This document shows positions 18,412 to 29,101 of a stretch of 64,000 nt of DNA, one piece after another. Source of the DNA: Phytophthora colocasiae (lineage: Eukaryota > Oomycota > Peronosporomycetes > Peronosporales > Peronosporaceae). Both the position numbers and the translations under genes were made by a program. Position 1 is the first letter of the stretch. The number at the start of each line of letters is the position of its first letter. The notes under the pieces are model-generated. The model searched no databases. It saw only the letters and a program-made list of their open reading frames with translations, and had not been told where the DNA came from. The stretch covers positions 620,001 to 684,000 of the forward strand of contig JAGKQI010000049.1 of NCBI GenBank assembly GCA_018806915.1, given 5' to 3'.

Positions 18412-20096
18412 TGACATGATGTTAATTCCGATTTTCGAGCGACAGGTGGATATTACGTTACGATGTGATTGGTTATACTATGGGTTATAAGCGAAAGGGA
18501 CTTTGGGACGCGGCTGCACCCGTGCGACATCTGTGGAAGATTGTGGATAAACCTTCGCCTGACTGTAAAGGGGCCCAAAGGACCAGAAGTGTACTTCAGA
18601 GTGTGCACAACTCTGAAGGTCGACTACACTCTGTCTGGTCACCGGACTTTCCCCGACGATGAGTGCCTAAGTTCTGGCGGAAAGTCTCTCAGAAGAACGT
18701 ATCTCTGAGAGACCTCATCCCGTTACCGTCCAGCGCGACGATGGATGGTTCAAGGATTTACAATATATACCCACAGAGACCAAGTATCGCGCGCCGGACG
18801 CCGCGCACCCGCGCAACCCTCAGGATCTTCATGTACGTTGAAGCATTAGTGCTCCGTACTCTGGTTTCTTACTCAAGACTCTGGTATCTCTAACTCTGAG
18901 TGACTAAGACTCTGGAAACCAAGTTATATCAGACTCTGAAAACCAGGATACCAGGCCCTGAAACCACCGAAGATTCAAGACCATACTGAGACCAAGTGAA
19001 CCCAAGTTCAAGTCACGCATTCAAGTGATTACTGACCTGCACATCCCCCGTAATGACGTCTCTACCTGTCAACCCATCGAGATCGGCTGCACAGACTGCA
19101 TACTGAGACCAAGTCAAATCACCAGATGTATACAAAGACCAAGAGTACCTGAGATATGAAGACTGACTGCATAAAGGACGCAAAAGACGACAAGAAGAAG
19201 AGAGTTACCAGAGATATATGATAGTTATGAGGAAGATAAACGATAAACAGAGTTCAATTTGCTTGCTACTGCACAAGTCCGCTTGAGAGGTATCCAAGCC
19301 ACTGCGTCATCACGTACGTCGTGTGATCTCCACCAAATTCAATCCCTTAGGTGGAGATCAGGTAACGTAGAGACCTGAAAGGACCCGCCTATTCCATATC
19401 CTAGTTGGGTCGTTTTTTTTGTCTCTAGCGGTAGCCCATTTCATATTGATCGTTTGGACAGGCTCTGGAAACTAGACAGTCGTTTTCAGAGTGCAAGGTA
19501 GACTGTTATATATAGCCGATTGTATTGGTTTATATTTTCCCTCTATACAAGAGGGTGGTGCGCGAACGTAAAGGGATACCAGACAGACCAGGTGTCTGGT
19601 AGCAAGTCCCTAGTTGACCTGGAGTGTTAGCCCACCGTTCAAGGGCCTAGAAAGAATAAGAACGGCTGTATATATTTGTATATTTTCGAACTCTGTGTAT
19701 TGGTTGTTTATCTCTGAAAGTCAGGTATCTCGGTTCTGGATTTGTGATATTCAGACACCGATTTTCAGGCTTTCTCTGGTATATTAACCTCTTTTCGACC
19801 GCCGACTTCCTGGAAACCATCTTGGTTCCCAGAGATTCCGACTCCCGAACGCTCCTGGAAGGATTTCCTGAATACCGACATCAGACTCCAAGGGAACCCC
19901 AACTTCTCTTCACAACACATTCTCAGACTCCGGCGAGGGTCATATTTCTGAAGACAACGAACCCACGAGGATACCGCAAGGTACCACACGCCAACCTACC
20001 GTTGTACTGCTCTGAAAACCCCTTTTCAGTAGTCGTATAACTAGGGTTCACTATACGCCCCTGCTCCGCGACCAAAGTTTCACCGACTTCGCGACA
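18412..20096 (+). repeat. 3' LTR of element I (1,685 bp)
   Basis: This is a near-identical copy of 2941-4637. By eye it lacks 11 bases after the GCGCGCCGGACGC stretch near 18800 and one C near 19346. It is followed by CAGA at 20097-20100. The minus-strand Helitron helicase frame runs a few codons into the LTR end before a chance stop near 20080. Confidence 0.93.
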
Positions 20097-22818
20097 CAGA
20101 TCTGCTTGTTACACGCGACACCAATAGGTAGGGCTGTTCCTTCTTGTTCGCAAAAGAGTTACTAGACCGCCACTCTGTCACCACCATGCTGTTCAAAGTC
20201 TCCCCCTGTACCTTGTACACGGTAGAAGACACGGCACACACTAACGGGAACTGCTGAATCCGAGTGGACAGAGAACAGGGTACACCGCCGACAACCCCAG
20301 CAAGAGAAATATTGCAGGCGCCGTAGCCTTCGCTGTCGAAGAACAGGGGGAATATGTTTCGGTCAACACTACCTAGCATTGGACTGGCGTCTGGACCGCG
20401 ATCAAGTCGGACAAGCACTGCAGGTGGAGGCAAACTGGGAACTTTCACCGTCATGTCGGCAACGCTGTCATGAACTAGTCGAAATGTCGTGCCATGTTGA
20501 AAGCAAATAGTCTCTAAACGACCAAGAGTCCCGTTCGCGACCATTTTTGCTGGTCGAATGTTTTGCGTAATTTGTATTGGCATACCGACGATCAAGTCCA
20601 GGTATGGAGCCATGCGACCAAATCTGGAGCCCGGAAGCGCCATAATGTCTCGCACTTCGGCCGTGCGGAGCCCAGATAGCTTACCCTTGAAGTTTGCTAC
20701 CACACGAACTGGATACTCACCTTTCGGTAGTATCTTTGCTGCTGTTGAAATGTATAGGTTGTTGATCGACGTTCTTGTTGAGTTGTCCGGGGTCACGAAA
20801 GTATCATAAGTTTGTTGAGTAGCTACTTCCTGTATAGCATCCTCAGATGTCAAGACCCGCGAATTAATTATGTGTACAAATTCAGGAGTCCAGACACCGA
20901 AGCGCGCCTGCTGACAACCACGACCCCATTCTGGATCCGCTTTGAACCGAACCGAGTCTTTCAAGATCACGACATTCTTAAATTCGCACCAGAGCTGATA
21001 GCCAGCGAGCTCGTCTGCTGACATATTTGTCTTTGTAGAAGGGTTTTTATATAGCGGTTCTCCCCCCACCGGAGGCAACTGCAAAAAGTCGCCAACTAGC
21101 ACCACGTGAACACCACCAAACGGAACATCAAAAACTCTCTTCGCAATACGTAAGCGCTTGTCTAGCTGTGAAAGCTGGTACTTCTTCATCATAGAAACCT
21201 CATCGATAATAATTAGATCGAGTTTTGCAATCTCATCGCTTGCGCTCTTCTTTCGAATTTGCAACAGAAATCCTGCTAAAGTTCGCCCCCCAATGAGTGT
21301 CGCTGCTTTACCAGTCAGTGCCGTCTTAACAACACACTCGGAACGGCTCCAGCTTCCGCAAAGTGCCTGGACAGACTCTACGATTCGACTCTTTCCTGTA
21401 CCTCCTTCACCCCCCAGGAACATAAGAAGCTGGCTGTCACGCAGTACGGAATTTAGCGTCTCGCCTGCATCATAGGACCCCTCTGCAAGTCTCCATCTCG
21501 TTAGTAAGGCTTTCCCTATCATTTGAAAAGCCCAGTGTTGTCTCTCGTTCAGGGTGAATGCAGCTGAAGTATCTGAAATACTAGCGAATTTTTTTACCAC
21601 CTTAGGATCATGCGATAAAGCTGTCGAAGGCTGCCAGGTCATATTAGACCCAACTAGAGAGCTATCCAGCAGCTCCACCACCTCTGTACAGTGATCGGGC
21701 ATTGTTGTTGGGTCCAGACTCAAAGTCAACGCATTGTCAGTGTGAACATCTTTTACCCACTTTCTCATAGAAGGGATGGGCGGTAGTTCTGAAGTTGGCA
21801 ATGCCGAATATGGCCCCAGTGTCGAGTTTTCAGCAACACCCCGTAGCATTTCTCGGTTCTTAAAAAGGTCCATCATGTATGCAATTTTCCTGTCAGGGTT
21901 TGGTGATGTTGGACAAGCAGCCGGGTGCAGTGTCGAACTCTCCAAGATGGCGTCTGGATCGCCTTCTAGCTCCCACATCTGGAGTAGCCCTCTATTTTCC
22001 TCATCCTCTTCAAGCAAATCAACATCGTCTAGATCGTCGGCAACAAACAGATCATCGTTTTGGTCATTTGAGTCATCGTCAGAATCGGCATTAAAATCAC
22101 CCTGTTCGGCTGCAACTGCTGCTTCCCTTCGTAGTTTTGCCCTCTCGAACCCACTATAATAATCAGCCATGTTATCCATAATGGTTCGAGTAAATTCACT
22201 ACACTGGGGTGTCCACTGTTCGTAGGCATCGATCCACCTTTGTTCATCGAAGCATTCAGCACAACCAATGAGATCGTCCAGGTCTCGAAATGGCTTGAAG
22301 AGAACCAAGGCAAGCACCGCGTACTTGCATTTCTTCTCTGTTGTTGCTTCTCCTATAGTGTTGGGCATCCGGAAGTTTTGAACGACTGGTACAACCTCTT
22401 TGTACCGCTTTCCTAAACAGTGTGTTGCGCTTAGAGGGTGACCACAAGCGAAGCAGCCTATTACTCGAAGCTCGCGCGTGCTTTTTCTGAAGTACCACAT
22501 AGAAAACTCGTACAAGCTCAACTCCTCAAGCATCTTGGGCCGGAAAATGTAGTCGTCAAGATAGGATACAGCACGAAAATTTGTTTTTTTAGCTTCATCA
22601 GCATCGTTGACAAGGTTGCAGGAATAATCGTCTAATCTCATTAGCTGTCGAATCACATCTCCAAGAGGCAATGACGTACACTTTGCGCTCGAGTAGCAAC
22701 ACGATCCACGGTAAATGTAGAGAGCTGCTAGAGGTCCTGCAATTTCCTGGCGGTTGGTCAAATTATAGATGAGGGCAGCGACGCGCTTACGAGCGACAAC
22801 GTGTTGATTAGGAGCAGA
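20097..22818 (-). pseudogene. Helitron RepHel, helicase part
   Basis: This is a Pif1-like superfamily 1 helicase that unwinds DNA during rolling-circle transposition. Visible motifs are Walker A GGEGGTGKSR (near 21400), Walker B LIIIDEVSMM (near 21200), HVVLVGDFLQLPPVGG (motif III, near 21080) and the C-terminal SSTVYKVQGETLNSM (near 20200). The frame is continuous with the Rep part upstream except for a TAA at 22819-22821. Downstream it was cut by element I at 20100 and resumes at 2936. Before the helicase core is a long helical, acidic spacer. With the stops and the insertion the gene cannot make full RepHel. Confidence 0.88.
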
Positions 22819-24771
22819 TTAACCAGCAGCAATCTCTTCGACACTTTCACGTATCTGTCGCCTCTTCAACGCGGCCACAGCAACAGCCACTTGCGAATCC
22901 AATCGTTTTTGCTGCTTCGTTACATATGTACAGCAGTAGTGTATTCGCTCGGTAGCATCGCTGCCGCCTAACAGGATCTGGATGTCGTGATTACATCTAA
23001 ATGTGGCCATTATCTCGTAATTAAATCCATTTACAAATTCATGTCCGAGAGTCCGTTTTAGCTCCACGCCAGACGATTTAAACGAGGTGGCGTCGAAGCG
23101 CGGGCGAGGAAAACGGTAGCGACAGAAAGAGTCGTTCGCTGTAACCACAGATTGTTTGAAGCAGCTAGTTGTGTGGCACCAAAGGTGTTGATTGACCAAC
23201 ACAACCAAAGCGGAAACCATGTAGTTTAGAGATTGCTTCGATAATCGAGCATCGGTGGAAAACGGTGGTAACGCTTCAATTAGTCTTGCCAATGCGTCAT
23301 TGCGGAAAGGATCGTCATCGGCTTTGCATAGAGTTATCTGACGGCGATTCGCCTGCTCGAGCAGCTCTGATGTCCCGTCACGAATCGATGTCTCGCTGCA
23401 AAAGCTTGCATGAACTGACTCGCGATCACAAACTTTATTTACAGCATGCTGCTTTGAGTTCCGGCCCTTTATCTCCAGGCGAGCCTGATCCTCGATTTCG
23501 TGAGCAGATAGATGACGCTCCTATGGAGGCCAAAACGTTGGTCGGGCCTTTAGCAGAGCATTTCGGATGACGTGTTGCGAACTGAATTTCGCACCGCGGC
23601 AGCTACACTCCGCTAACACTGGCTCCACTACATGGCGCCTAAATCGAGCTGGAGGATGACTGCTTTGCAGTTTCTTGCGGGATTGGTCTGGAATTGGTAG
23701 GGCAACGAGGTTGTCAAACGTAGCACCACACTTAGAACAGCCGCATTCATCAAGAGGAATAGGCAGGTCATTTCGAACGACACTATCGGCGTATGAAGTC
23801 ACGAGCTGGCAAAACTCTTTGCCCAGAGAAGAATTCAATAGTTTTTCCGTAGCAATTGAGTTTTGAGGGCAGTTGTCTAGCCATATAAGAAAGTGAATGT
23901 GTAGAGTACCCCGGCCCTGCGTTTCGACCATACCAAAGAAAGCCTTAACGTCTCCAAACAGGCCGCGAAACGGTAGTCGTTTGTGCGTGGTAGGATCCAT
24001 ACCTAATGCACATCGAATAAATGCATCAACCTGCCGAATGAAGAGGCGAGCCGAAGCACAATCATTCCCTTTGCTTGCTTCTCGTAGCTCTGTTTTACTG
24101 GGTAGACGAGCCTCCAGGATGTCAAAAAGTGTATCAAGCGATGCAATCCCCGTATACTGTGCCAACACCAAAGAATTGTCGGTGTTGGGGGTCAACGTAA
24201 TGAAGAGAGCCGGCTGTCCGAATCTAGCCTGATAGGCAAAGGCTTTGTGTCGACACTGAGCTCGTTCGGCATTACTTCCCCAGACAGATCGAGTGCCTAT
24301 TTCGACTGTCTTTAGAAACCGTTGAGCAACAGTGTCCTCCGACGATTTCCATGGTAAGCACCCTTGGCGCCGCCTCTCATTTTCGAGTAATGCCTTGCCC
24401 AACTGTTCCGCGCTGAGGTTTTCGTAGCCTTCCAGAAGATGTGGAAAGCGTTGGCATCGTATGTGGTTTTGAATATACATGTTGTTCAACGAGATTCGAT
24501 CGAACGCAACCAGTAAGAAAAGCTCATCTTCAGCAAACTGAAGCCCGCTCAGCATAGAATAGTATTTGGTGCATTCTTGCACCGATACACTAATCCGTCG
24601 GTGCTCTCCAGGACCTCCCCGGCCAAACGGGAATAGATGGGGAAACATTCGGGCCAGCAGATCACCAGAAATGTCATTTGCAATGTGATTACATCTGCGG
24701 ATCTCAAATTCACGTTCTCCACTTTCATTTGCATTAACCGCAGTCAGATTGGCGTGCTTTACAGCGGGCAT
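22819..24771 (-). pseudogene. Helitron RepHel, Rep (HUH endonuclease) part
   Basis: The minus-strand frame from 24771 is open to a TAG at 23521-23523 and then continues in the same frame to a TAA at 22819. Apart from these two stops the frame is intact. The Helitron-like N domain gives MFPHLFPFGRGGP (near 24640). Rep motif 1 is FITLTPN (near 24200). The HUH metal motif is TLHIHFLIW (near 23900). The catalytic-tyrosine region is YCCTYVTK, with Tyr codons at 22936-22938 and 22924-22926. Together these supply the nicking and joining activity of Helitrons. The part upstream is in another frame, so one frameshift lies near 24765. Confidence 0.88.
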
Positions 24772-26498
24772 ACCATCATCCTATAAACTATGCGCCTCTC
24801 AATCATTCTGCACTCGTTTTCTTCACCCACCACACGCCAAGCGTCAGAGTCACCGCGAACGCTTTGTTGCTCTCCATTCATCTCATCATCTAATTTACCA
24901 TCAAGATCTGGAATGTGCTCCACAAATATTTGCTCGACACGATCATCAGTAAAACCACGATTCATCACATCTTCATCTCCCGATATATCTGCGTACAAAT
25001 GATTGTGTGACTTGTAAAACCCAAACACATCTCGAACCGATTTGTTTCTGATTCGATGCAACTTGCGAACTTGGTCAACTTGCCCCGCGGTAAACTCGCC
25101 AACCATCACAACGCGATACGAGGACACTCCAGCTAGCGACCGCGGTAGCAACGATATTGGCGGGCCCGGTGTACAGTCAAACGCAATGCAGTGCGACCGT
25201 ATGCACCGATGGCGGCCACCCCGCATCACTCGAGTCAGGGCTACAACACTCGCCAAATGTGTCATGAACCGTTCTGGCAGTGTTAAGTCTCGTAGCTGTT
25301 CCGGAAGTCTCCCAACAAAGAATCCATTTGCTATCGCAAATTTCGGTAGTCTGCCGTGCTGAATATTGATGTCACACTCCTTGCACACCAATAGCCACGA
25401 GCGTAGGGAATTATCTTCATCGGTGTAGGTCTGTATCGCACGGGGAGATACCATAGCGCCATGAAGCGTAGTTAGATGATCCGGGGGACGATACTGATTA
25501 ACTAGCGCTTCAGGTAGTTTGGGCGTGTCCACGTGCAAAGCTTTCGTCATCATCGTGAGATAGTCAATCTCAGCGTCATTCACTCTGCGCGACACGCAAC
25601 GCAGTACCAGGCGATCACACGAAGCGCACACGCATTCGTCTAGACCGTCTGGACCGAGAGCCCTCTGCAGTTCCTTCATACAGTGTGCTCGCTCTCCAGA
25701 ACTAAGCTCGTTGTCGAATCGGCAAGTCTCGTTTTTGATATCCGTAGTGTGATTTTGTCGATACTGCTGCTGTTGAATACGATTCGATTTTTTCTTTTTT
25801 CCACAGGCACCAGCCTGGTTGTCCTCCTCCGCTGTCCTCACTTGGTCGTCCTCTGCGGCTTCGGTCACAACTTCGTCACATTTACCAGCACCTGCTCCAC
25901 CTTCACCTTCACCACCAACGCTGGCGACTACTTCGCTTTGCCGCTTCGCTCGCTGCTTGAACCGGAACCGACGCTGTCGAATGCGGTTCGTCTCCTTGCG
26001 TCCCTCCTCCAGCAACCGCTTGACCTGGTTGTCAGCTACATCCTCCCCGGCTGTCCTCGCTTGCTCGTCCTCTGCAACTTCGTCACCTTCACCAGCGCGT
26101 GCTCCGCCATCATCTCCAGCGTCGGTGACTACTGCGCTTGCCAACTTTGTGCGCTTCTTGAGCCGGAATTGGCGTACACGAATAAGGTTCATCTCCTTTA
26201 GTCTCTCCTCTGTGGACTGTTCGATCCGATTGGTAGCGCCATCGTCCTCTGCTGTCATCACCACTTGAACAGTCTCCGCAGCTGAAGCTAACCCTCCGGG
26301 AATGGAGGGAGAGTAAGGTGGATTCCCACTCAGCATTATCTCCAGATGCACCCTGCTGATATACAAGCTGTTGTTTGGCTTTCCATGCTTTACCTGTCGC
26401 TGCCGATGTTCGTCTAGATGTTTCAGCAGGTCGCTTTCACTGTCATCACCATCCGAACTGTCATCTACTGCTCGCTTTCGTTTCACTGTGTTCATCAT
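24759..26498 (-). pseudogene. Helitron N-terminal region (basic repeats plus cysteine-rich domain)
   Basis: This 579-aa frame starts at ATG 26498 (MMNTVKRKRAVDD) and overlaps the Rep frame by 13 bases. The first ~270 residues hold three diverged copies of a basic motif (MNLIRVRQFRLKKRTK, TNRIRQRRFRFKQRAK, SNRIQQQQYRQNH) separated by acidic Ala/Gly-rich spacers. The C-terminal half has paired cysteines (CVCASCDRLVLRC, VCKECDINIQHGRLPKFAIANG) and matches the zinc-containing domain (DUF6570 type) that precedes Rep in Helitron proteins. It was probably the N-terminus of one RepHel polypeptide before a frameshift near 24765. Confidence 0.75.
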
Positions 26499-27032
26499 CC
26501 ACCAGCAACACGGTAGATTAGCAACTGCGCTTCTCGTGAAGCCATGCAGCAGGTACCCACGGTCGTGTTATTATAAAAAGAGGACGTGCTCATCCTACTC
26601 GCAGTAGTAAACGTTGCTTCGGGAGATTGAAGATGGTGTCCTGTTATTATAAAAAAACGGACGGTAGTGTGTTAGTTATTAACTGCGTTTCGGCCCTGTG
26701 CATACACTTTGAAAGAGATCTCAGCGCAAACGTGACAAACCATGTTCACTACCAGCAGCAATCTAGTAGCGACAGGTGCATTCTCTAGCAGTGGCCTCTC
26801 CGCTCTTTGATCGCTGTTCCGCCTCCTCAGCAATAAGCTCCGTCGGGCCATAAAAATGCATTTTGTACATATCGGTATACCGGTTATTTTTAGGAAATCG
26901 TTTTAGCATTACTGTCCCTTTTTGTGACTGTTAGGCCAAAGCGCTACACAAAACACATTTCTTACGAACTGTGAATATTACGATTCAATGGGGGAAGGGC
27001 CACCAATACTAAACAATATCAATCCACGTACG
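26499..27032. other. Upstream region of the Helitron gene
   Basis: There is no ORF here. Two copies of a GTC-TGTTATTATAAAAA-like block (near 26562 and 26638), AT-rich on the minus strand, may be promoter elements of RepHel. I could not find a convincing Helitron 5' terminus. Confidence 0.4.
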
Positions 27033-27281
27033 CTGAATATTGTGGCATTGTTTGGAGTGGTTGTACTCAGAGCAGCATTGAGCACCTACGCTCAGTTGGT
27101 TGGTGACAACACCGCCGAGACCCACCCTCCCCTCACGACGCAGACCTGCACCAAGAGTGGCTGCACTGACGAAGACACGTCTATCGTGCTGGACGCCAAC
27201 TGGCGCTGGCTGTACAAGGAGGGCACGTCGACGAACCGCTACACCGGAAACAAGTGGGACGCGACCATCTGCAAGGACCCG
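27033..27281 (+). pseudogene. 5' fragment of a GH7 cellobiohydrolase gene
   Basis: The frame contains a hydrophobic leader ([11 protein letters not shown]), then [24 protein letters not shown] and [14 protein letters not shown]. This is the mature N-terminus of family 7 glycoside hydrolases, secreted enzymes that cut cellulose chains. The family normally runs to about 430-450 residues, but similarity ends abruptly near 27281. The cysteine that family members have in TNCY is an Arg here (TNRY), removing a disulfide. The fragment has also lost an obvious start ATG in frame at the leader. It is probably a fragment left by rearrangement. Confidence 0.8.
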
Positions 27282-27372
27282 CATAGTATGGATTTATTTT
27301 TCGAAGATTAAAGAAACAATTCTTAATTAATTCTCTGGCAGTAATTATATAAAACGATCATGTACATCAGTA

Positions 27373-28035
27373 TCCGGTGATATCAGTGATGCTAAGCTCA
27401 AGCGTGCTGTCAAGACCGGTAAGCTAAGCCTCACTAAAGAGGAACTCAATGGGTCAGACAAGGTTATCCATCTCCATCCCGAGAGTCATGAAAAGGCCCT
27501 CAAAGCTAAGAGGGCCGATCGCGGCGTGCGTCTTCATATCACTTGACATGAAGTTAAGAAGAGCTACAAGCGAGCACAAGGTGGATCAATTTGGTCCAAA
27601 GTATGGTATCAAATCAGCATTTAAGTTCGCCAAAGACAGCGGGCTACTCAGTAAGGCAGCCGATTTCGCTGTTCCAGCATTAGCAACCGCAGTTGGTGCA
27701 CCTGAAGCTGCTCTACCAGCTCGCGCAGCGCTCAAGTCTCTAACTGGAGTTGGTGTATATGACAGCGATAGCGGTGTTGAGCTCGACAAGGGTACCGGAG
27801 CTACTGCTGGAGGACGTATCTCAGTTGCTGGTGTTAAGAAATCCGCTAAAGCTGCATTCGGTTATGTCAAGCGCAAGGGTTTAATATCTGACGCCATCAA
27901 TCAAGGTGAAAAGTACCTCCTCAGTAAGCCTGATAACCCAGATCACCATGAGATGATTCGATCTGTTCGTAAAGGAATTAACAACAGGTATGGCGTGGGT
28001 GTAGCTCCAAAGAAGAGTAAATTAGTCAAAGGCAG
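27373..28035 (+). pseudogene. Polinton/Maverick-like small structural protein remnant
   Basis: Two frames carry one coherent protein. From 27373 to about 27590 it includes KALKAKRADRGVRLHIT, a stop, then HEVKKSYKRAQGGSIWSKVW. From about 27600 the next frame gives SAFKFAKDSGLLSKAADFAV, PALATAVGAPE and a Lys/Gly-rich tail ending near 28035. The RGVRLH ... GGSIWS ... PALATA pattern with an amphipathic and Ala-rich helix resembles the adenovirus pVI/pX-like proteins of Polintons and related viruses. That assignment rests on remembered family character, not a search. At least one stop and one frameshift make it a relic. No neighbouring capsid, ATPase or protease gene was seen. Confidence 0.45.
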
Positions 28036-28358
28036 TGTAACGTCTATCCCCGAGTTCTCAACCTGCTTCACTTCGTGCAGATTAAGTGGCGTCCAGCACT
28101 GCGCTGTGTGGTCTCGCCGGGTTCTTCTCTTATCGTGTACAACTTCAATGTCAACAACACTCATCGGGCCCAGCTCACCTGCGCCGGAACGTCTCCGTCC
28201 CTATTTGTATTCAACCTCAATCAATGCACTCTAAAGAACGCGACTCGTTCTCTGTCCTGCTCTCGCTCTCGTCGTCCGTTCAACTAATTGTCGGGACTAA
28301 CAACTGCCCTTGGATCCCGTCTTAAACGTCGAGGATACCGACTAATGACCCGTTCCCG
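28036..28358. other. Spacer, nothing recognised
   Basis: The open frames here are low-complexity and mutually overlapping. None is coherent with either neighbour. Confidence 0.3.
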
Positions 28359-29020
28359 ATGGCCCGTCGTCAGTCACTCACCCGCCTAACACCGCCCACA
28401 GCCCAATTGCCGTCTCTTCAATCACCCGTTCGTCCAACCAACCCCTCTCTCGTCTTCAAGAACACCTCCTGTGCTCTGTCCGTCGAGTTCCCAACGCTTT
28501 CTCTCAACCGTCGTTCGGAGCTCACTCGTTCTCGGAAGACTTACAACGCGATTACGGATGCCGTATCAATCAACCAAATGTTTGCAGGCCAGAGGTACGT
28601 TGAGCGTTTGCTTGAGCTTGCGGTATCCAACTGATGATACCTTCAACGCAGGTCCGGCAAGTCGTATTCTGACCGCCTCGCTACCAGAACAGCAGCATCA
28701 CGGAAGCGGAAGCGGACTGCTGCTCAAATTGAATCGGGAGAGTTACCGGCTTCTGCGGCACGAAAAGGCAAGAAGATGAAAGCTAAAGCTGCTAAAGGTG
28801 GCAAGAGACGGAAGTCTCCAGCTGCAGGACGACGTGGTACGTCCAGCTTGAATATCGATACCTTTTGTAGGTCTCATCCTTGGTTTCTCTGTACTAGTTC
28901 GGTGACTCAATTTGTTCTGGTGATTTTTGTTTGTTTTCAGCCTCCGAAGGCGGGGACGGGCTTTTTTATGAGGAACGGTGTCTGCTTTCTGAGGAACAGC
29001 TAGAAAAGGATGATAAGTGA
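28359..29020 (+). CDS. Three-exon hypothetical protein with basic tail
   Basis: Two GT-AG introns restore one frame: 28595-28651 (57 bp, GTACGT...CGCAG) and 28837-28940 (104 bp, GTACGT...TTCAG with a pyrimidine-rich end). Exon 1 is open from an ATG at 28359 and ends with NQMFAGQ. Exon 2 starts SGKSYSDRLATRTAASRKRK and holds a long Lys/Arg/Ala-rich stretch. Exon 3 ends LLSEEQLEKDDK with TGA at 29018-29020. The product is about 166 aa. The basic region suggests nuclear or nucleic-acid binding. I do not recognise the family, the start is uncertain, and exon 1 could be the tail of a longer gene now lost. Confidence 0.5.
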
Positions 29021-29101
29021 GGAACACCGGCGAAATGGATGCTCGCCGAGTGATGTCCAACAACCAAGTCAAACACTATGCAATGCGTGTATATTCTAGA
29101 T

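Larger units (their letters stand above)
2941..20096 (+). mobile_element. Element I: 17.2-kb chromodomain Ty3/gypsy retrotransposon with dual RNase H and antisense ORF
   Basis: This is a complete LTR retrotransposon. In order it has a 5' LTR (2941-4637), a primer-binding site, a gag split by one stop, pol, a convergent antisense ORF, a purine tract and a 3' LTR (18412-20096), flanked by CAGA duplications. Pol order is protease, RT, RNase H, second RNase H, integrase, chromodomain, which places it in Ty3/gypsy (Metaviridae). By eye the LTRs differ by only two indels (11 bases near 3331 and one base near 3893), so the insertion is recent. It is much larger than a usual gypsy element (5-10 kb) because of its LTRs, long gag and extra ORF. 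It sits inside a Helitron helicase gene. Confidence 0.93.

Noticed and set aside
27009..27284. Minus-strand frame opposite the GH7 fragment
   Set aside because: The plus strand matches GH7 strongly, so the reverse frame is a shadow.
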